Shown in pieces: positions 52,189 through 60,602 of a stretch of DNA of 64,000 bases. Each line of letters begins with the position of its first letter. The first letter of the stretch is position 1. The notes below the pieces were generated by a model. It was not told the DNA's origin. It saw nothing but the letters and a program-made list of their open reading frames with translations, and made no database searches. This DNA is from Polynucleobacter sp. AP-Elch-400A-B2 (lineage in GTDB: Bacteria > Pseudomonadota > Gammaproteobacteria > Burkholderiales > Burkholderiaceae): the NCBI RefSeq assembly GCF_018688355.1, contig NZ_CP061317.1, positions 1,868,091 through 1,932,090 on the forward strand. The letters are read 5' to 3'. Made by a program: the position numbers and the translations under genes.

Positions 52189-53181
52189 ATGATAGCTAAG
52201 ACTCGTGACCGAACCCTAAAGCTTGCACGCGAAACCCTCACAATTGAGGCTGCTGCACTGAACACCATGCGCGATCGCCTTGAAGGTGCAGACGCTGATG
52301 CCCTCGTATTAGCAGTTGATCTGCTCCATTCTTGCAAAGGCCGCATCGTCGTCTCTGGAATTGGTAAATCAGGGCATATTGCTCGCAAGATTGCCGCTAC
52401 CTTTGCCTCTACTGGCTCCCCTGCTTTTTTTGTTCACCCCGCAGAAGCTAGTCATGGCGATCTAGGGATGGTGACTCGTGATGACGTCTTTGTTGCACTT
52501 TCTAATTCCGGCGAGACTGATGAACTACTCACCATCGTGCCGATCGTCAAGCGCACTGGCGCAAAACTGATTGCACTGACTGGTGCACCCAATTCCTCTT
52601 TGGCGAAGTTAGCTGATGCTCATTTAGATACCAGCGTTGAAAAAGAAGCTTGCCCACTCAACCTCGCCCCAACCACCAGCACAACCGCAGCTCTCGCTAT
52701 GGGCGATGCCCTAGCTGTTGCCCTTCTAGATGCCCGTGGCTTTCAGGCAGAAGATTTCCAGCGCTCACACCCAGGTGGTCGCCTAGGTCGCAAACAGCTC
52801 ATGCATGTCAGTGAAGTCATGCGTAGCTATGATGAGACTCCTAAGATTGCAATCTCCGCTTCCTTACAAGATGCTTTACTCGAAATGACTGCTAAGCGCA
52901 TGGGCATGGTAGTTACCTTAGATAATGCAAATAAAGTTGCCGGTATTTTTACGGATGGTGACTTACGTCGCCTGCTCGAGAAGACCACCAATTTAGATGG
53001 TCTCACTTTAGAAAAAGCCATTACTTCAGCACCGCGCACAATTCCGCCCGAGTTATTAGCAGAGGAGGCTATTGAAATGATGGAAAAGCATCGCATCAAT
53101 CATTTGGTAGTAACCGATCCTGCAGGTGCACTACTGGGAGCACTTAATCTCCATGATTTATTTGCCGCCAAAGTTATTTAA
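52189..53181 (+). CDS. kdsD: D-arabinose 5-phosphate isomerase (KpsF/GutQ family)
   Basis: Converts ribulose 5-phosphate to arabinose 5-phosphate, the first committed step to Kdo for LPS. The N-terminal SIS domain has GIGKSGHIARKIAATFASTG (about residues 56-75) and the ALSNSGETDELL sugar-phosphate loop; the catalytic histidine lies in FQRSHPGGRLGRK. Two CBS domains (about 210-265 and 277-330) complete the fold. Length 330 is normal. It heads the kdsD-kdsC-lptC-lptA-lptB run. Confidence 0.96.
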   Translation: MIAKTRDRTLKLARETLTIEAAALNTMRDRLEGADADALVLAVDLLHSCKGRIVVSGIGKSGHIARKIAATFASTGSPAFFVHPAEASHGDLGMVTRDDVFVALSNSGETDELLTIVPIVKRTGAKLIALTGAPNSSLAKLADAHLDTSVEKEACPLNLAPTTSTTAALAMGDALAVALLDARGFQAEDFQRSHPGGRLGRKQLMHVSEVMRSYDETPKIAISASLQDALLEMTAKRMGMVVTLDNANKVAGIFTDGDLRRLLEKTTNLDGLTLEKAITSAPRTIPPELLAEEAIEMMEKHRINHLVVTDPAGALLGALNLHDLFAAKVI

Positions 53182-53217
53182 GCTTTCCACTTTTTAATAC
53201 ATTATTGACCCACTCAC

Positions 53218-53790
53218 ATGCCAACCGCCTTTCACGCTCACAACACTAACCCTCTAAGCCAATATCCACAGGCTTGGGATCGTGCTGGGGCGGTCAGGCT
53301 TCTCGTTCTAGACGTTGATGGTGTCTTGACCAATGGCCAAATCTTTATTGGTGAAAATGGCAAAGAGTCCCTGAAAGCTTTTGATATTCAGGATGGCTTG
53401 GGAATCAAGTTATTAGAAAAAATAGGTATTCCGACAGCCATCATCACTGGACGTAATTCCAAAATGGTTTTGGCCCGTTGTGACGAGCTCGGCATCAAGC
53501 ACGTGCACATGGGTGTTGAAAATAAAGCCGATGCTTTAGAAAACATTTTGCAATCGCTTGGACTCAAGGCAACTGATTGCGCGGTCATGGGTGATGACTG
53601 GCCTGATTTTCAAATGATGAAGTCCGCAGGCCTGAAGATATGTCCTGCGCAAGGACATGATGCTGTGAAGGAAATAGCCCACTTTGTCACCACTCGATCT
53701 GGCGGTAGTGGCGCAGTACGTGAAGTCTGTGATCTGATCTTGAAAGCGCAAAACCGTTATGAGGAATTACTCGCTCAGGCGCGCGCTTAA
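53218..53790 (+). CDS. kdsC: 3-deoxy-D-manno-octulosonate 8-phosphate phosphatase
   Basis: HAD-family phosphatase that releases Kdo from Kdo-8-phosphate. The catalytic motif VLDVDGVLTNG gives Asp32 and Asp34, motif II is in TAIITGRNS, and GDDWPDFQMM is motif IV. It lacks a cap domain as expected for the C0 subclass, and its 190 residues include an N-terminal extension of about 25. It is 36 bases after kdsD and 12 before lptC, so it belongs to the same operon. Confidence 0.96.
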   Translation: MPTAFHAHNTNPLSQYPQAWDRAGAVRLLVLDVDGVLTNGQIFIGENGKESLKAFDIQDGLGIKLLEKIGIPTAIITGRNSKMVLARCDELGIKHVHMGVENKADALENILQSLGLKATDCAVMGDDWPDFQMMKSAGLKICPAQGHDAVKEIAHFVTTRSGGSGAVREVCDLILKAQNRYEELLAQARA

Positions 53791-53802
53791 GGTCAATAAG
53801 CA

Positions 53803-54447
53803 ATGGAACTAAATACCCAAAAAATCAAACTGAGCATCTGGCGTACCTCCCTACGTCTGATGCCTTTGATTCTGATGGGCACACTCACTCTCGTCACGTT
53901 TTGGTTGGTGAAGAAAAACGCACCGGCAGAAAAATCGGCAATTGAACGTGTGCGCCTTCATGAACCTGACTACACTATTAGCAATGGCGCCTTATCTGCT
54001 CTCAATGAATCCGGTGGTACTAAATATCGCGTACTAGGCAAGAAAGTGATTCACTACGACGATGACGCTTCAATCGATATTGAAACACCCCGCATACGCC
54101 TGTTCCCACCTGAAAAGTCACCGGTGACTGTCAAGGCAGACAAGGGTCATTTAGATGGCGACCTGACGATTTTGGATCTGATTGATAACGCCGAAATATT
54201 TCGGCCGCAACAAGCTGCTACGGCATCTGAGCCAGCTAGACCGCGCATGCTTGCGCGCTCTTCTTATTTCAAAGTGCTCATCAATGATGACGTTATTGAG
54301 ACTGATAAACCCATTACGCTTGAGCAAGGGGTTTCTGTGATGCACTCAACTGATGGTGGCGTATTTAACAACATCGAACAAAGCATGGTTTTATCTGGGC
54401 AAGTAAAGGGTCGTATCGAGCGCATTCAAACCGGAGCGCAGCGATGA
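53803..54447 (+). CDS. lptC: LPS export protein LptC
   Basis: Bitopic inner-membrane protein whose periplasmic beta-jellyroll passes LPS from LptB2FG to LptA. One N-terminal membrane helix is seen at about residues 18-35 (LMPLILMGTLTLVTFWLV). The periplasmic region has the LptC signature (RLHEPDYTISNGALSAL and DKGHLDGDLTILDL). Length 214 is slightly above the E. coli 191. Its stop overlaps the lptA start (ATGA, 4 bases). Confidence 0.92.
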   Translation: MELNTQKIKLSIWRTSLRLMPLILMGTLTLVTFWLVKKNAPAEKSAIERVRLHEPDYTISNGALSALNESGGTKYRVLGKKVIHYDDDASIDIETPRIRLFPPEKSPVTVKADKGHLDGDLTILDLIDNAEIFRPQQAATASEPARPRMLARSSYFKVLINDDVIETDKPITLEQGVSVMHSTDGGVFNNIEQSMVLSGQVKGRIERIQTGAQR

Positions 54448-54995
54448 AGTTATTGCGAAAATCGCTAATAGCGTTTGCTCTACTAGGGACCTGCCTTTCT
54501 ACTCATGCTGAAAAAACAGATCAAGACAAACCCATCATCTTGGAAGCAGAAAAAGTATCTGTGAACGACGTACAACAAGTCTATGAGCTTGATGGTGAAG
54601 TACTCTTAATCAAAGGCAGCATTTTGATTACTAGTGCGAAGGGTAATATCAAAGTCGACCCCGAGGGTTATGAGTACGTTGATGTTCAGGGTAATTCAGA
54701 ATCTACCGCCAGCTTTAGACAAAGACGCGAAGGGCCCGCTAATGAATTTATGCAAGGTCGGGGCAAAACGGTTACCTACAATGCAAAAACTGAGCTTCTC
54801 ACCCTGACTGGTGATGCCAGCCTGAAGCGTCTTCAAAATATGCAAATGCTAGATCAATTACACGGCTGGAAAATTGACTACGATGATGTTCAGCAGCGCT
54901 ATCAAGTCTTACCGCCTACTGATGCCAAAGCAGAAGACCTGCCTTTAGCTAGAGCAATCCTTTCACCAAGAAGAAAAGCTACACTAGAGAAATGA
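54444..54995 (+). CDS. lptA: Periplasmic LPS-bridge protein LptA
   Basis: Oligomerising beta-jellyroll that bridges LptC and LptD across the periplasm. A signal peptide (cleavage likely after STHA, residue 22) is followed by the OstA-type domain: DKPIILEAEKVSVND, then the EGNSE/VQGNSESTASF and GKTVTYNAKTELLTLTGDA strands. Length 183 is normal. It overlaps both lptC and lptB by 4 bases, showing coupling across the transporter subunits. Confidence 0.95.
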   Translation: MKLLRKSLIAFALLGTCLSTHAEKTDQDKPIILEAEKVSVNDVQQVYELDGEVLLIKGSILITSAKGNIKVDPEGYEYVDVQGNSESTASFRQRREGPANEFMQGRGKTVTYNAKTELLTLTGDASLKRLQNMQMLDQLHGWKIDYDDVQQRYQVLPPTDAKAEDLPLARAILSPRRKATLEK

Positions 54996-55759
54996 CCACG
55001 AATTCCGGTAGTAATCAAAAACCAGCCACTTTAAGTGCGCAGCACCTTCAAAAGCGCTATGGATCTCGCACAGTAGTTCGGGATGTATCGATAGAAGTGA
55101 AATGCGGCGAAGTAGTAGGACTCCTGGGGCCAAATGGTGCTGGCAAAACAACCTCTTTCTACATGATTGTTGGCCTGGTTCCTTTGGATGGTGGGAGTAT
55201 TGTTTTAGACGGCACCGACATCACACATCTACCCATTCATGAACGGGCTCGCATGGGCCTATCCTACCTCCCACAAGAGGCTTCTGTTTTCAGAAAGCTG
55301 AATGTAGCTGAAAATATTCAAGCCGTCTTAGAACTGCAAGTTCAAGGTGGAAAACCATTAAGCAAGGCTGAAATAGCGCATCGCCTAGATGAGCTCCTAG
55401 GTGAGCTCCAAATCAGTCATCTGCGCGATAACCCCGCTCTCTCCCTATCTGGTGGGGAGCGCCGCCGCGTTGAAATTGCCAGGGCCCTCGCATCCCAGCC
55501 TAAGTTCATTTTGCTTGATGAGCCTTTTGCTGGTGTTGACCCAATTGCGGTTGGAGAAATCCAGCGGATTGTGCGCTTCTTAAGAGACCGCCAAATTGGC
55601 GTGCTGATCACCGACCATAACGTTCGAGAAACCTTGGGGATTTGTGATCATGCCTACATCATCAGCGAAGGCAGTGTGTTGGCGGAAGGCAAACCAGACC
55701 AAATTATCGAGAATGATGCCGTCAGACGAGTCTACCTAGGCGAAAACTTCCGCATGTAA
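54992..55759 (+). CDS. lptB: LPS transport ATPase LptB
   Basis: ATPase of the LptB2FG extractor that powers LPS movement. Walker A is GPNGAGKT (residues 46-53), the signature LSLSGGERRRVEIARAL and Walker B FILLDEPFAGVDP follow, and the H-loop is in LITDHNVRETL. Length 255 is slightly above E. coli because of an N-terminal extension. It is the last gene of the kds-lpt run. In most relatives rpoN comes next, but here 191 bases separate lptB from hpf with no trace of it. Confidence 0.97.
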   Translation: MTTNSGSNQKPATLSAQHLQKRYGSRTVVRDVSIEVKCGEVVGLLGPNGAGKTTSFYMIVGLVPLDGGSIVLDGTDITHLPIHERARMGLSYLPQEASVFRKLNVAENIQAVLELQVQGGKPLSKAEIAHRLDELLGELQISHLRDNPALSLSGGERRRVEIARALASQPKFILLDEPFAGVDPIAVGEIQRIVRFLRDRQIGVLITDHNVRETLGICDHAYIISEGSVLAEGKPDQIIENDAVRRVYLGENFRM

Positions 55760-55950
55760 ATATTCGAGGCTTTTCGGGTATTTAATAAATAAACATGATC
55801 TGCCTCTTGGTTTTCAGCAAAATCGCTGATACGCTGGAGGCTCATGAAGTTCATTTCCGTATAAACAAGTACAACATTACAGGGGCCTGCTGCGCACCCC
55901 GAGTGATTATTTGCGCACGCATTTTGTTTTCCTATGAATAGGAGCTGCTG
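55760..55950 (+). other. 191-bp gap where rpoN normally lies
   Basis: Between lptB and hpf most Burkholderiales carry rpoN (sigma-54). Here only 191 bases remain. No RpoN box or N-terminal glutamine-rich activator-binding sequence can be read in any frame, so there is no recognisable remnant. An in-frame 48-codon ORF (55795-55941) lacks family features. The hpf promoter is probably here; the best candidate is TTGGTT, 17 bases, TACGCT, which is weak. AGGAG precedes the hpf start. Confidence 0.6.
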
Positions 55951-56274
55951 ATGAATCTGAAAATTAATAGCCGTCATGTTGAAGTTACTCCAGCTATGCG
56001 TTCCCACCTCGAAGCCGGCTTAGAAAAAATTCGCAAACACTTTGACCACGTCTTAGATGCCACCGCATTTTTGATTGTCGATAACGCCAAAGAAAAAGAT
56101 CTTCGTCAAGCCGCCGAGATCACTCTTCACCTCAAAGGCAAAGAGCTCTTTGCCGAAGCACATAACGCAGATCTTTACCACGCCATGGATGCGGTAGTGG
56201 ACAAACTTGAGCGACAAGTTGTCAAGCACAAAGAAAAAATTCAAGATCATCACCACGAAAAACATTTTGAGTAA
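55951..56274 (+). CDS. hpf: Ribosome hibernation promoting factor, short form
   Basis: Small ribosome-binding protein that promotes inactive 70S/100S forms in stationary phase. It begins MNLKINSRHVEVTPAMRSHL and matches HPF/RaiA throughout. The 107-residue size indicates the short HPF type, without the dimerisation domain of long HPF. A strong AGGAG site is 9-10 bases before the ATG. It precedes ptsN by 33 bases. In other betaproteobacteria hpf follows rpoN. Confidence 0.95.
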   Translation: MNLKINSRHVEVTPAMRSHLEAGLEKIRKHFDHVLDATAFLIVDNAKEKDLRQAAEITLHLKGKELFAEAHNADLYHAMDAVVDKLERQVVKHKEKIQDHHHEKHFE

Positions 56275-56307
56275 TCTCTAGCATCAGGACATCTATAATC
56301 TAGTGCT

Positions 56308-56766
56308 ATGAATGCCCTGACCGATCTTTTCGCTTTAGACCGTATTGCCTTAAATAGTCCCTCCAAGAATAGGACTGAGGCATTTGCAGCCGTAGGGCAG
56401 CTATTTGCCAAACAAGCAGGTCTTGAAGCCGAGGCAATTGTTGGATTTTTAAATGCGCGCGAGGACTTAGGTTCTACCGCACTTGGCGCTGGCGTTGCCA
56501 TCCCACACGGCCGTGTAAAGGGACTTAAACAGCCGATTGCTGCATTCGTCAAACTACAAGAGCCAATTGAATTTGCCGCGCCTGATGGTGAGGCTGTGTC
56601 CATCCTCATTTTTTTACTTGTTCCTGAAAAAGCAACTCAGCAACATTTAGAAATTTTATCCTCGATTGCACAACTCTTATCTGACCAAGATACCCGTAAG
56701 TTACTTGCGTCGGAGGGCAGTCCAGAGAAGGTGTGTGAAATCCTACAAACGTGGGGCTTAACTTGA
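56308..56766 (+). CDS. ptsN: Nitrogen-PTS enzyme IIA (EIIA-Ntr)
   Basis: Phosphoryl acceptor of the nitrogen-related phosphotransferase system, which controls potassium, nitrogen and envelope functions rather than sugar uptake. The phosphorylated residue is His67 in VAIPHGRVKGL. Length 152 is normal. Its end overlaps the hprK start region (GTG 56751 or TTG 56763). No sigma-54 gene lies upstream, so its partner regulation here is unclear; PtsO and PtsP are not in this window. Confidence 0.95.
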   Translation: MNALTDLFALDRIALNSPSKNRTEAFAAVGQLFAKQAGLEAEAIVGFLNAREDLGSTALGAGVAIPHGRVKGLKQPIAAFVKLQEPIEFAAPDGEAVSILIFLLVPEKATQQHLEILSSIAQLLSDQDTRKLLASEGSPEKVCEILQTWGLT

Positions 56767-57752
56767 CTACTCAACCTCTTCTTCTAGAGGGAGTTACCGC
56801 CCAACAAATCTTTGATGACAATGTCTCTGATCTAAAGCTATCCTGGATCGGTGGTCTAGAAGGCGCGGACAGGCGATTTCCACCAGAAGCTGTTAAAGCT
56901 GCCGCAGCCAGCTCAGACTTAGTAGGTCACTTAAATCTCATTCACCCAAGCCGTATTCAGATTTTTGGTGAGCAGGAGATTAATTATCACGCCCAACTTG
57001 AGACGCAGCAGCGAGAAGAGCAGATCTTCGACCTGATCTCTAAAATGCCACCTTGCGTTATTGTGGCCGACGGTAAAGCAGCGGATGCTGCACTTCAACT
57101 CTTCTGCCAACGATCCTCTACCCCACTCTTTACAACAGCCATATCAGCTGCCGAGGTGATTGATCACCTTCGCACCTACCTCACCAAGATTGGCGCGCCC
57201 CAGATTACGATGCATGGCGTATTTATGGATATTCTGGGCTTAGGGGTTTTGATTATGGGTGAGTCAGGCTTAGGAAAAAGTGAATTAGGTTTAGAGCTGA
57301 TTTCTCGCGGCCACGGTTTAGTGGCTGATGATGCGGTAGACTTTGCTCGACTCGGACCAGACTATATCGAGGGTCGCTGCCCTGTGATTCTGCGCAACCT
57401 CTTGGAAGTTCGTGGACTAGGCTTATTGGATATCCGCACCATCTTTGGTGAAACAGCCGTACGTCGAAAATTAAAATTGCGCTTGATAGTGCAATTGGTT
57501 CGTCGCAACGATGGTGAGTTTGAGCGCCTACCTTTAGAAACCCAACATATTGATGTATTGGGTGTGGCAATTCGAACTGTCAAAATTCAGGTAGCTGCAG
57601 GTCGCAACTTAGCAGTTCTCGTTGAGGCTGCCGTGCGCAATACGATTTTGCAACTACGAGGTATTGATACCTTAAAAGAATTCATGGAGCGTCAGCGTTT
57701 ACAAATGAATGCTGAAGCAGAGTCCTCAAAGTCACAAGGCCGTCTCATTTAA
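56751..57752 (+). CDS. hprK: HPr kinase/phosphorylase
   Basis: Bifunctional kinase/phosphorylase acting on a serine of HPr-like proteins. Walker A is GESGLGKS (residues 170-177), His155 precedes it, and the HprK signature EVRGLGLLDIRTIFG is intact. The start is uncertain: GTG at 56751 (333 residues) or TTG at 56763 (MTTQPLLLEG, 329 residues), which has GGGG 6 bases upstream and overlaps the ptsN stop as TTGA. I keep the longer form. Length is typical. It lies directly before rapZ, as in other betaproteobacteria. Confidence 0.94.
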   Translation: MGLNLTTQPLLLEGVTAQQIFDDNVSDLKLSWIGGLEGADRRFPPEAVKAAAASSDLVGHLNLIHPSRIQIFGEQEINYHAQLETQQREEQIFDLISKMPPCVIVADGKAADAALQLFCQRSSTPLFTTAISAAEVIDHLRTYLTKIGAPQITMHGVFMDILGLGVLIMGESGLGKSELGLELISRGHGLVADDAVDFARLGPDYIEGRCPVILRNLLEVRGLGLLDIRTIFGETAVRRKLKLRLIVQLVRRNDGEFERLPLETQHIDVLGVAIRTVKIQVAAGRNLAVLVEAAVRNTILQLRGIDTLKEFMERQRLQMNAEAESSKSQGRLI

Positions 57753-57753
57753 T

Positions 57754-58644
57754 ATGCAAATTAATCTGATTACCGGCATCTCTGGCTCAGGTAAATCAGT
57801 TGCACTGAGAGCCTTTGAGGATGCAGGTTATGACTGTGTTGATAACCTTCCAGTCACCCTTCTCGAAAACCTCATCACTACGCTAGAAGGTGAAAAAAGT
57901 GAACGTGTTGCAGTAGCTATTGATGCACGTCGCGGTCAGTCGATTGCAGAGCTTCCGCAGATTTTAGAAAACCTGAGACGTAATCATCAGGTGCGCATTG
58001 TTTTCCTCAATGCTGATACCAATACGCTGATCCAGCGCTTCTCCGAAACCCGCAGGCGCCATCCGCTTTCTGGAAAAACCCAACAAACCCAAGCTGCCAC
58101 CCTCATCGAGGCTATTGATAAAGAGCGAAATCTTCTAGAGCCTCTGCGTGCTCAAGCGCACAGTATTGATACTAGCAATCTACCTGCTCATGCCCTGCGT
58201 TCCTGGATTCAGGATCTTCTGAAAGATAAGCCTCAAGGACTCACCGTTATTTTTGAATCTTTTGGGTTTAAAAAAGGCCTACCTAGTGAAGCGGATCTCG
58301 TGTTTGATGTTCGCTGCCTGCCTAATCCGCACTACGACAAAGCTTTACGCCCTATGTCTGGTAAAGATCAGCCGGTTCGCGAGTTCTTAGAAAGAATTCC
58401 CGAAGTCGTCAGTATGGAAAATGACATTATTCAGTTTATTGAAAAATGGTTGCCTCACTACATTGCAGATGGTCGTAGTTATCTTACTGTCGCTATCGGC
58501 TGTACTGGCGGACAGCATCGCTCGGTTTATCTTGTGAGCCGCATCATTGCGCATTTTCTGCCGCAAAAAGATTTGGTAGAGCTCCAAATCAATTTCTTAA
58601 GTCGTCACCGCGAGCTAGACTCAATCCCTGCAAAAGTAATTTGA
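57754..58644 (+). CDS. rapZ: RNase adapter / nucleotide-binding protein RapZ
   Basis: P-loop protein; the E. coli member binds GlcN6P and guides RNase E to the sRNA GlmZ. Walker A is GISGSGKS (residues 8-15) and the C-terminal sensor region has IGCTGGQHRSVYL. I chose the ATG at 57754, one base after the hprK stop; an upstream in-frame start would overlap hprK by 44 bases. At 296 residues it is slightly longer than E. coli (284). Its 3' end overlaps that of the convergent mutY by 56 bases. Confidence 0.93.
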   Translation: MQINLITGISGSGKSVALRAFEDAGYDCVDNLPVTLLENLITTLEGEKSERVAVAIDARRGQSIAELPQILENLRRNHQVRIVFLNADTNTLIQRFSETRRRHPLSGKTQQTQAATLIEAIDKERNLLEPLRAQAHSIDTSNLPAHALRSWIQDLLKDKPQGLTVIFESFGFKKGLPSEADLVFDVRCLPNPHYDKALRPMSGKDQPVREFLERIPEVVSMENDIIQFIEKWLPHYIADGRSYLTVAIGCTGGQHRSVYLVSRIIAHFLPQKDLVELQINFLSRHRELDSIPAKVI

Positions 58645-59746
58645 TCGGCTGAGGCAAGCCGTACTGTCCTAGCTGACGCAAAGGAACCCACTTCAAGTCA
58701 GCGCTAGTAAGTTTGACAGTAGTGCCTAAGCTCACATGCCAAATCTGCATCCATAAACGACGATGCGTGAAAACGTGTTTAATTTCAAGTCCTCGTTCAA
58801 TTGAGTGAGCACTCTTTGACGCGCCAGAGATCTTTTCATCTGACAGCACCAGCTGAAATAATTCTTTCGTAGTCAAATTAACTGCATTGCTTGTAGGTTT
58901 AGAGCTTTTTTCTTTGGCTCTCCAAGTAGATTCAGGCAAAGACCAAAGTCCGCCCCAGATAGCTTTTTCAGGACGCCTTTGTAGTAATACTGAATCACCC
59001 TGCCGTAGCAACAACATGTCGCAATTAAATTCAGGGGATTTTGCTTTGATGACTTTGCGAGGCAATAGTAAAACTTGATCACTGAGATTAGCCTGGCATT
59101 CTTTTTCAAATGGGCATTTTCTGACTCCACTCAAACAGACAGGTTTACGAGAAGTGCACCAGGTTGCCCCAAAATCCATCAAAGCCTGTGTATAGACCGG
59201 CATATTCGCAGCTTTTTTAGGGAGCAGTGTTTTAGCTAATAGCCACAACTCGTCGTTTACTGCTTTTTCTTGGATGGCGCCGTCTACACCAAACAATCGC
59301 GCCAGTATTCGTTTGACGTTCGCATCCAGAATCGGCGCTCGCTCATGAAATGCAAATGCGGCTATAGCACCTGCAGTAGATCTACCAATACCCTTGAGCT
59401 GTTGGAGCAATACTGGGTCATTTGGAAACTTACCACCAAACTCTTCCATCACTTGCTTTGCGCAAGCGTGAAGATTGCGAGCTCGCGTGTAATAGCCGAG
59501 CCCCGCCCATTCTGCCAAGACATCATCTAGTGGTGCGGCAGCCAATTTTTTCACCGTCGGGAAACGTTGCATAAAGCGGGGGTAGCGCTCTAGAACAGTA
59601 GCTACCTGAGTTTGTTGCAGCATGATTTCAGAAACCCATACCGCATAGGGGTCCCGAATACTCTGCCATGGCAAGCCTTGGCGCCCGTCTTTGCCATGCC
59701 AAGCTATCAGCTTAGTAGCAAAGTGCTTAATCAACGCTTCTGACAT
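58589..59746 (-). CDS. mutY: Adenine DNA glycosylase MutY, unusual Fe-S loop spacing
   Basis: Removes adenine mispaired with 8-oxoguanine. Catalytic Glu40 (SEIMLQQTQ) and Asp141 (ILDANVKR) and the helix-hairpin-helix LKGIGRSTAGA are intact. The cluster cysteines are Cys197, Cys204, Cys211 and Cys217, a C-x6-C-x6-C-x5-C pattern in place of the normal C-x6-C-x2-C-x5-C, so four residues are inserted. A C-terminal NUDIX-like domain (about 230-380) is present. I chose the ATG at 59746 (385 residues) over an in-frame TTG at 59755. It overlaps mutM by 16 bases and rapZ by 56. Confidence 0.93.
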   Translation of the reverse strand: MSEALIKHFATKLIAWHGKDGRQGLPWQSIRDPYAVWVSEIMLQQTQVATVLERYPRFMQRFPTVKKLAAAPLDDVLAEWAGLGYYTRARNLHACAKQVMEEFGGKFPNDPVLLQQLKGIGRSTAGAIAAFAFHERAPILDANVKRILARLFGVDGAIQEKAVNDELWLLAKTLLPKKAANMPVYTQALMDFGATWCTSRKPVCLSGVRKCPFEKECQANLSDQVLLLPRKVIKAKSPEFNCDMLLLRQGDSVLLQRRPEKAIWGGLWSLPESTWRAKEKSSKPTSNAVNLTTKELFQLVLSDEKISGASKSAHSIERGLEIKHVFTHRRLWMQIWHVSLGTTVKLTSADLKWVPLRQLGQYGLPQPIKLLLQGLSLARGDDLRN

Positions 59747-60567
59747 TGGGGGCAAAAGTAAGTAGAGCGCTGACCTTGTACTATTTGTTTAATCGGCGTC
59801 TTGCATACCTTGCAAGGCTGATCTTTGCGATCATAGACTTTGGTTTGCACCATGAAGTGCCCTGGGTCACCTTCGCTGTTCACAAAGTCTTTTAAAGAAC
59901 TACCACCTGCAGCAATCGCTTTTTTCAAAATTAATCTCACCGCAGTCGCCAGCCTAGAGCATTGTGGACGCGTGAGTTTTCCAGCAGCTTTTGCCGGATG
60001 AATACCTGCCTCAAATAAACTTTCAGAACAATAGATATTGCCGACACCCACCACTGCTTGTCCTGCTAATAAAAATTGCTTCACAGCAACACTACGTTTG
60101 CGTGAGCACCGATACAGAACCTCAGTACCAAGCTCGCCACCAAACTCAGGGGAAAAAGGCTCTACTCCCAGTTTTTGTAAAAGCGCATTGTTCTCAATTG
60201 GTCCATTGGATTTTGGGTGCCATAAAACAGCGCCAAACTTTCGGGGATCATGCAAACGCAAACTCAGCTTGCCAAACTCGAAAGTCACCCGATCATGTAA
60301 CTTAAGAGGATCACTACTGGGCAGAACCCGCAAGGTTCCGGTCATACCTAGGTGTAGCAATAGGTAACCTGCATCAAACTCCACTAGAAGATACTTGCCG
60401 CGGCGTTCTATTCCCAAGACTTTCTGACCGCTAAGCAAGATATTTAAATTACTCGGAACCGGCCAGCGCAAGCGACCATCGATAATTTTGACTGTGCTTA
60501 CCCTAAGCCCCTCTAAATGGGGCTGGATACCCAATCGGGTAACTTCGACTTCTGGGAGTTCTGGCAT
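59731..60567 (-). CDS. mutM: Formamidopyrimidine-DNA glycosylase
   Basis: Bifunctional glycosylase/AP lyase that removes 8-oxoguanine and formamidopyrimidines. The N-terminus PELPEVEVTR is diagnostic; after Met removal Pro2 is the nucleophile and Glu3 assists. A helix-two-turn-helix is at about 140-180. The C-terminal zinc finger has CKVC, 16 residues, then CPQC. Length 278 is typical. It precedes mutY in a shared transcript, so the two 8-oxoG repair enzymes are co-expressed. Divergent from the TPR-LolB gene across 35 bases. Confidence 0.97.
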   Translation of the reverse strand: MPELPEVEVTRLGIQPHLEGLRVSTVKIIDGRLRWPVPSNLNILLSGQKVLGIERRGKYLLVEFDAGYLLLHLGMTGTLRVLPSSDPLKLHDRVTFEFGKLSLRLHDPRKFGAVLWHPKSNGPIENNALLQKLGVEPFSPEFGGELGTEVLYRCSRKRSVAVKQFLLAGQAVVGVGNIYCSESLFEAGIHPAKAAGKLTRPQCSRLATAVRLILKKAIAAGGSSLKDFVNSEGDPGHFMVQTKVYDRKDQPCKVCKTPIKQIVQGQRSTYFCPQCQKR

Positions 60568-60602
60568 AAATGGATTGTAGATTCGCGGATTAGAATGTGC
60601 TT

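Noticed and set aside
55795..55941. 48-codon forward ORF between lptB and hpf
   Set aside because: No ribosome site, no recognisable family features and cysteine-rich random-looking composition; it is more likely leader sequence of hpf. It shows no similarity to RpoN.
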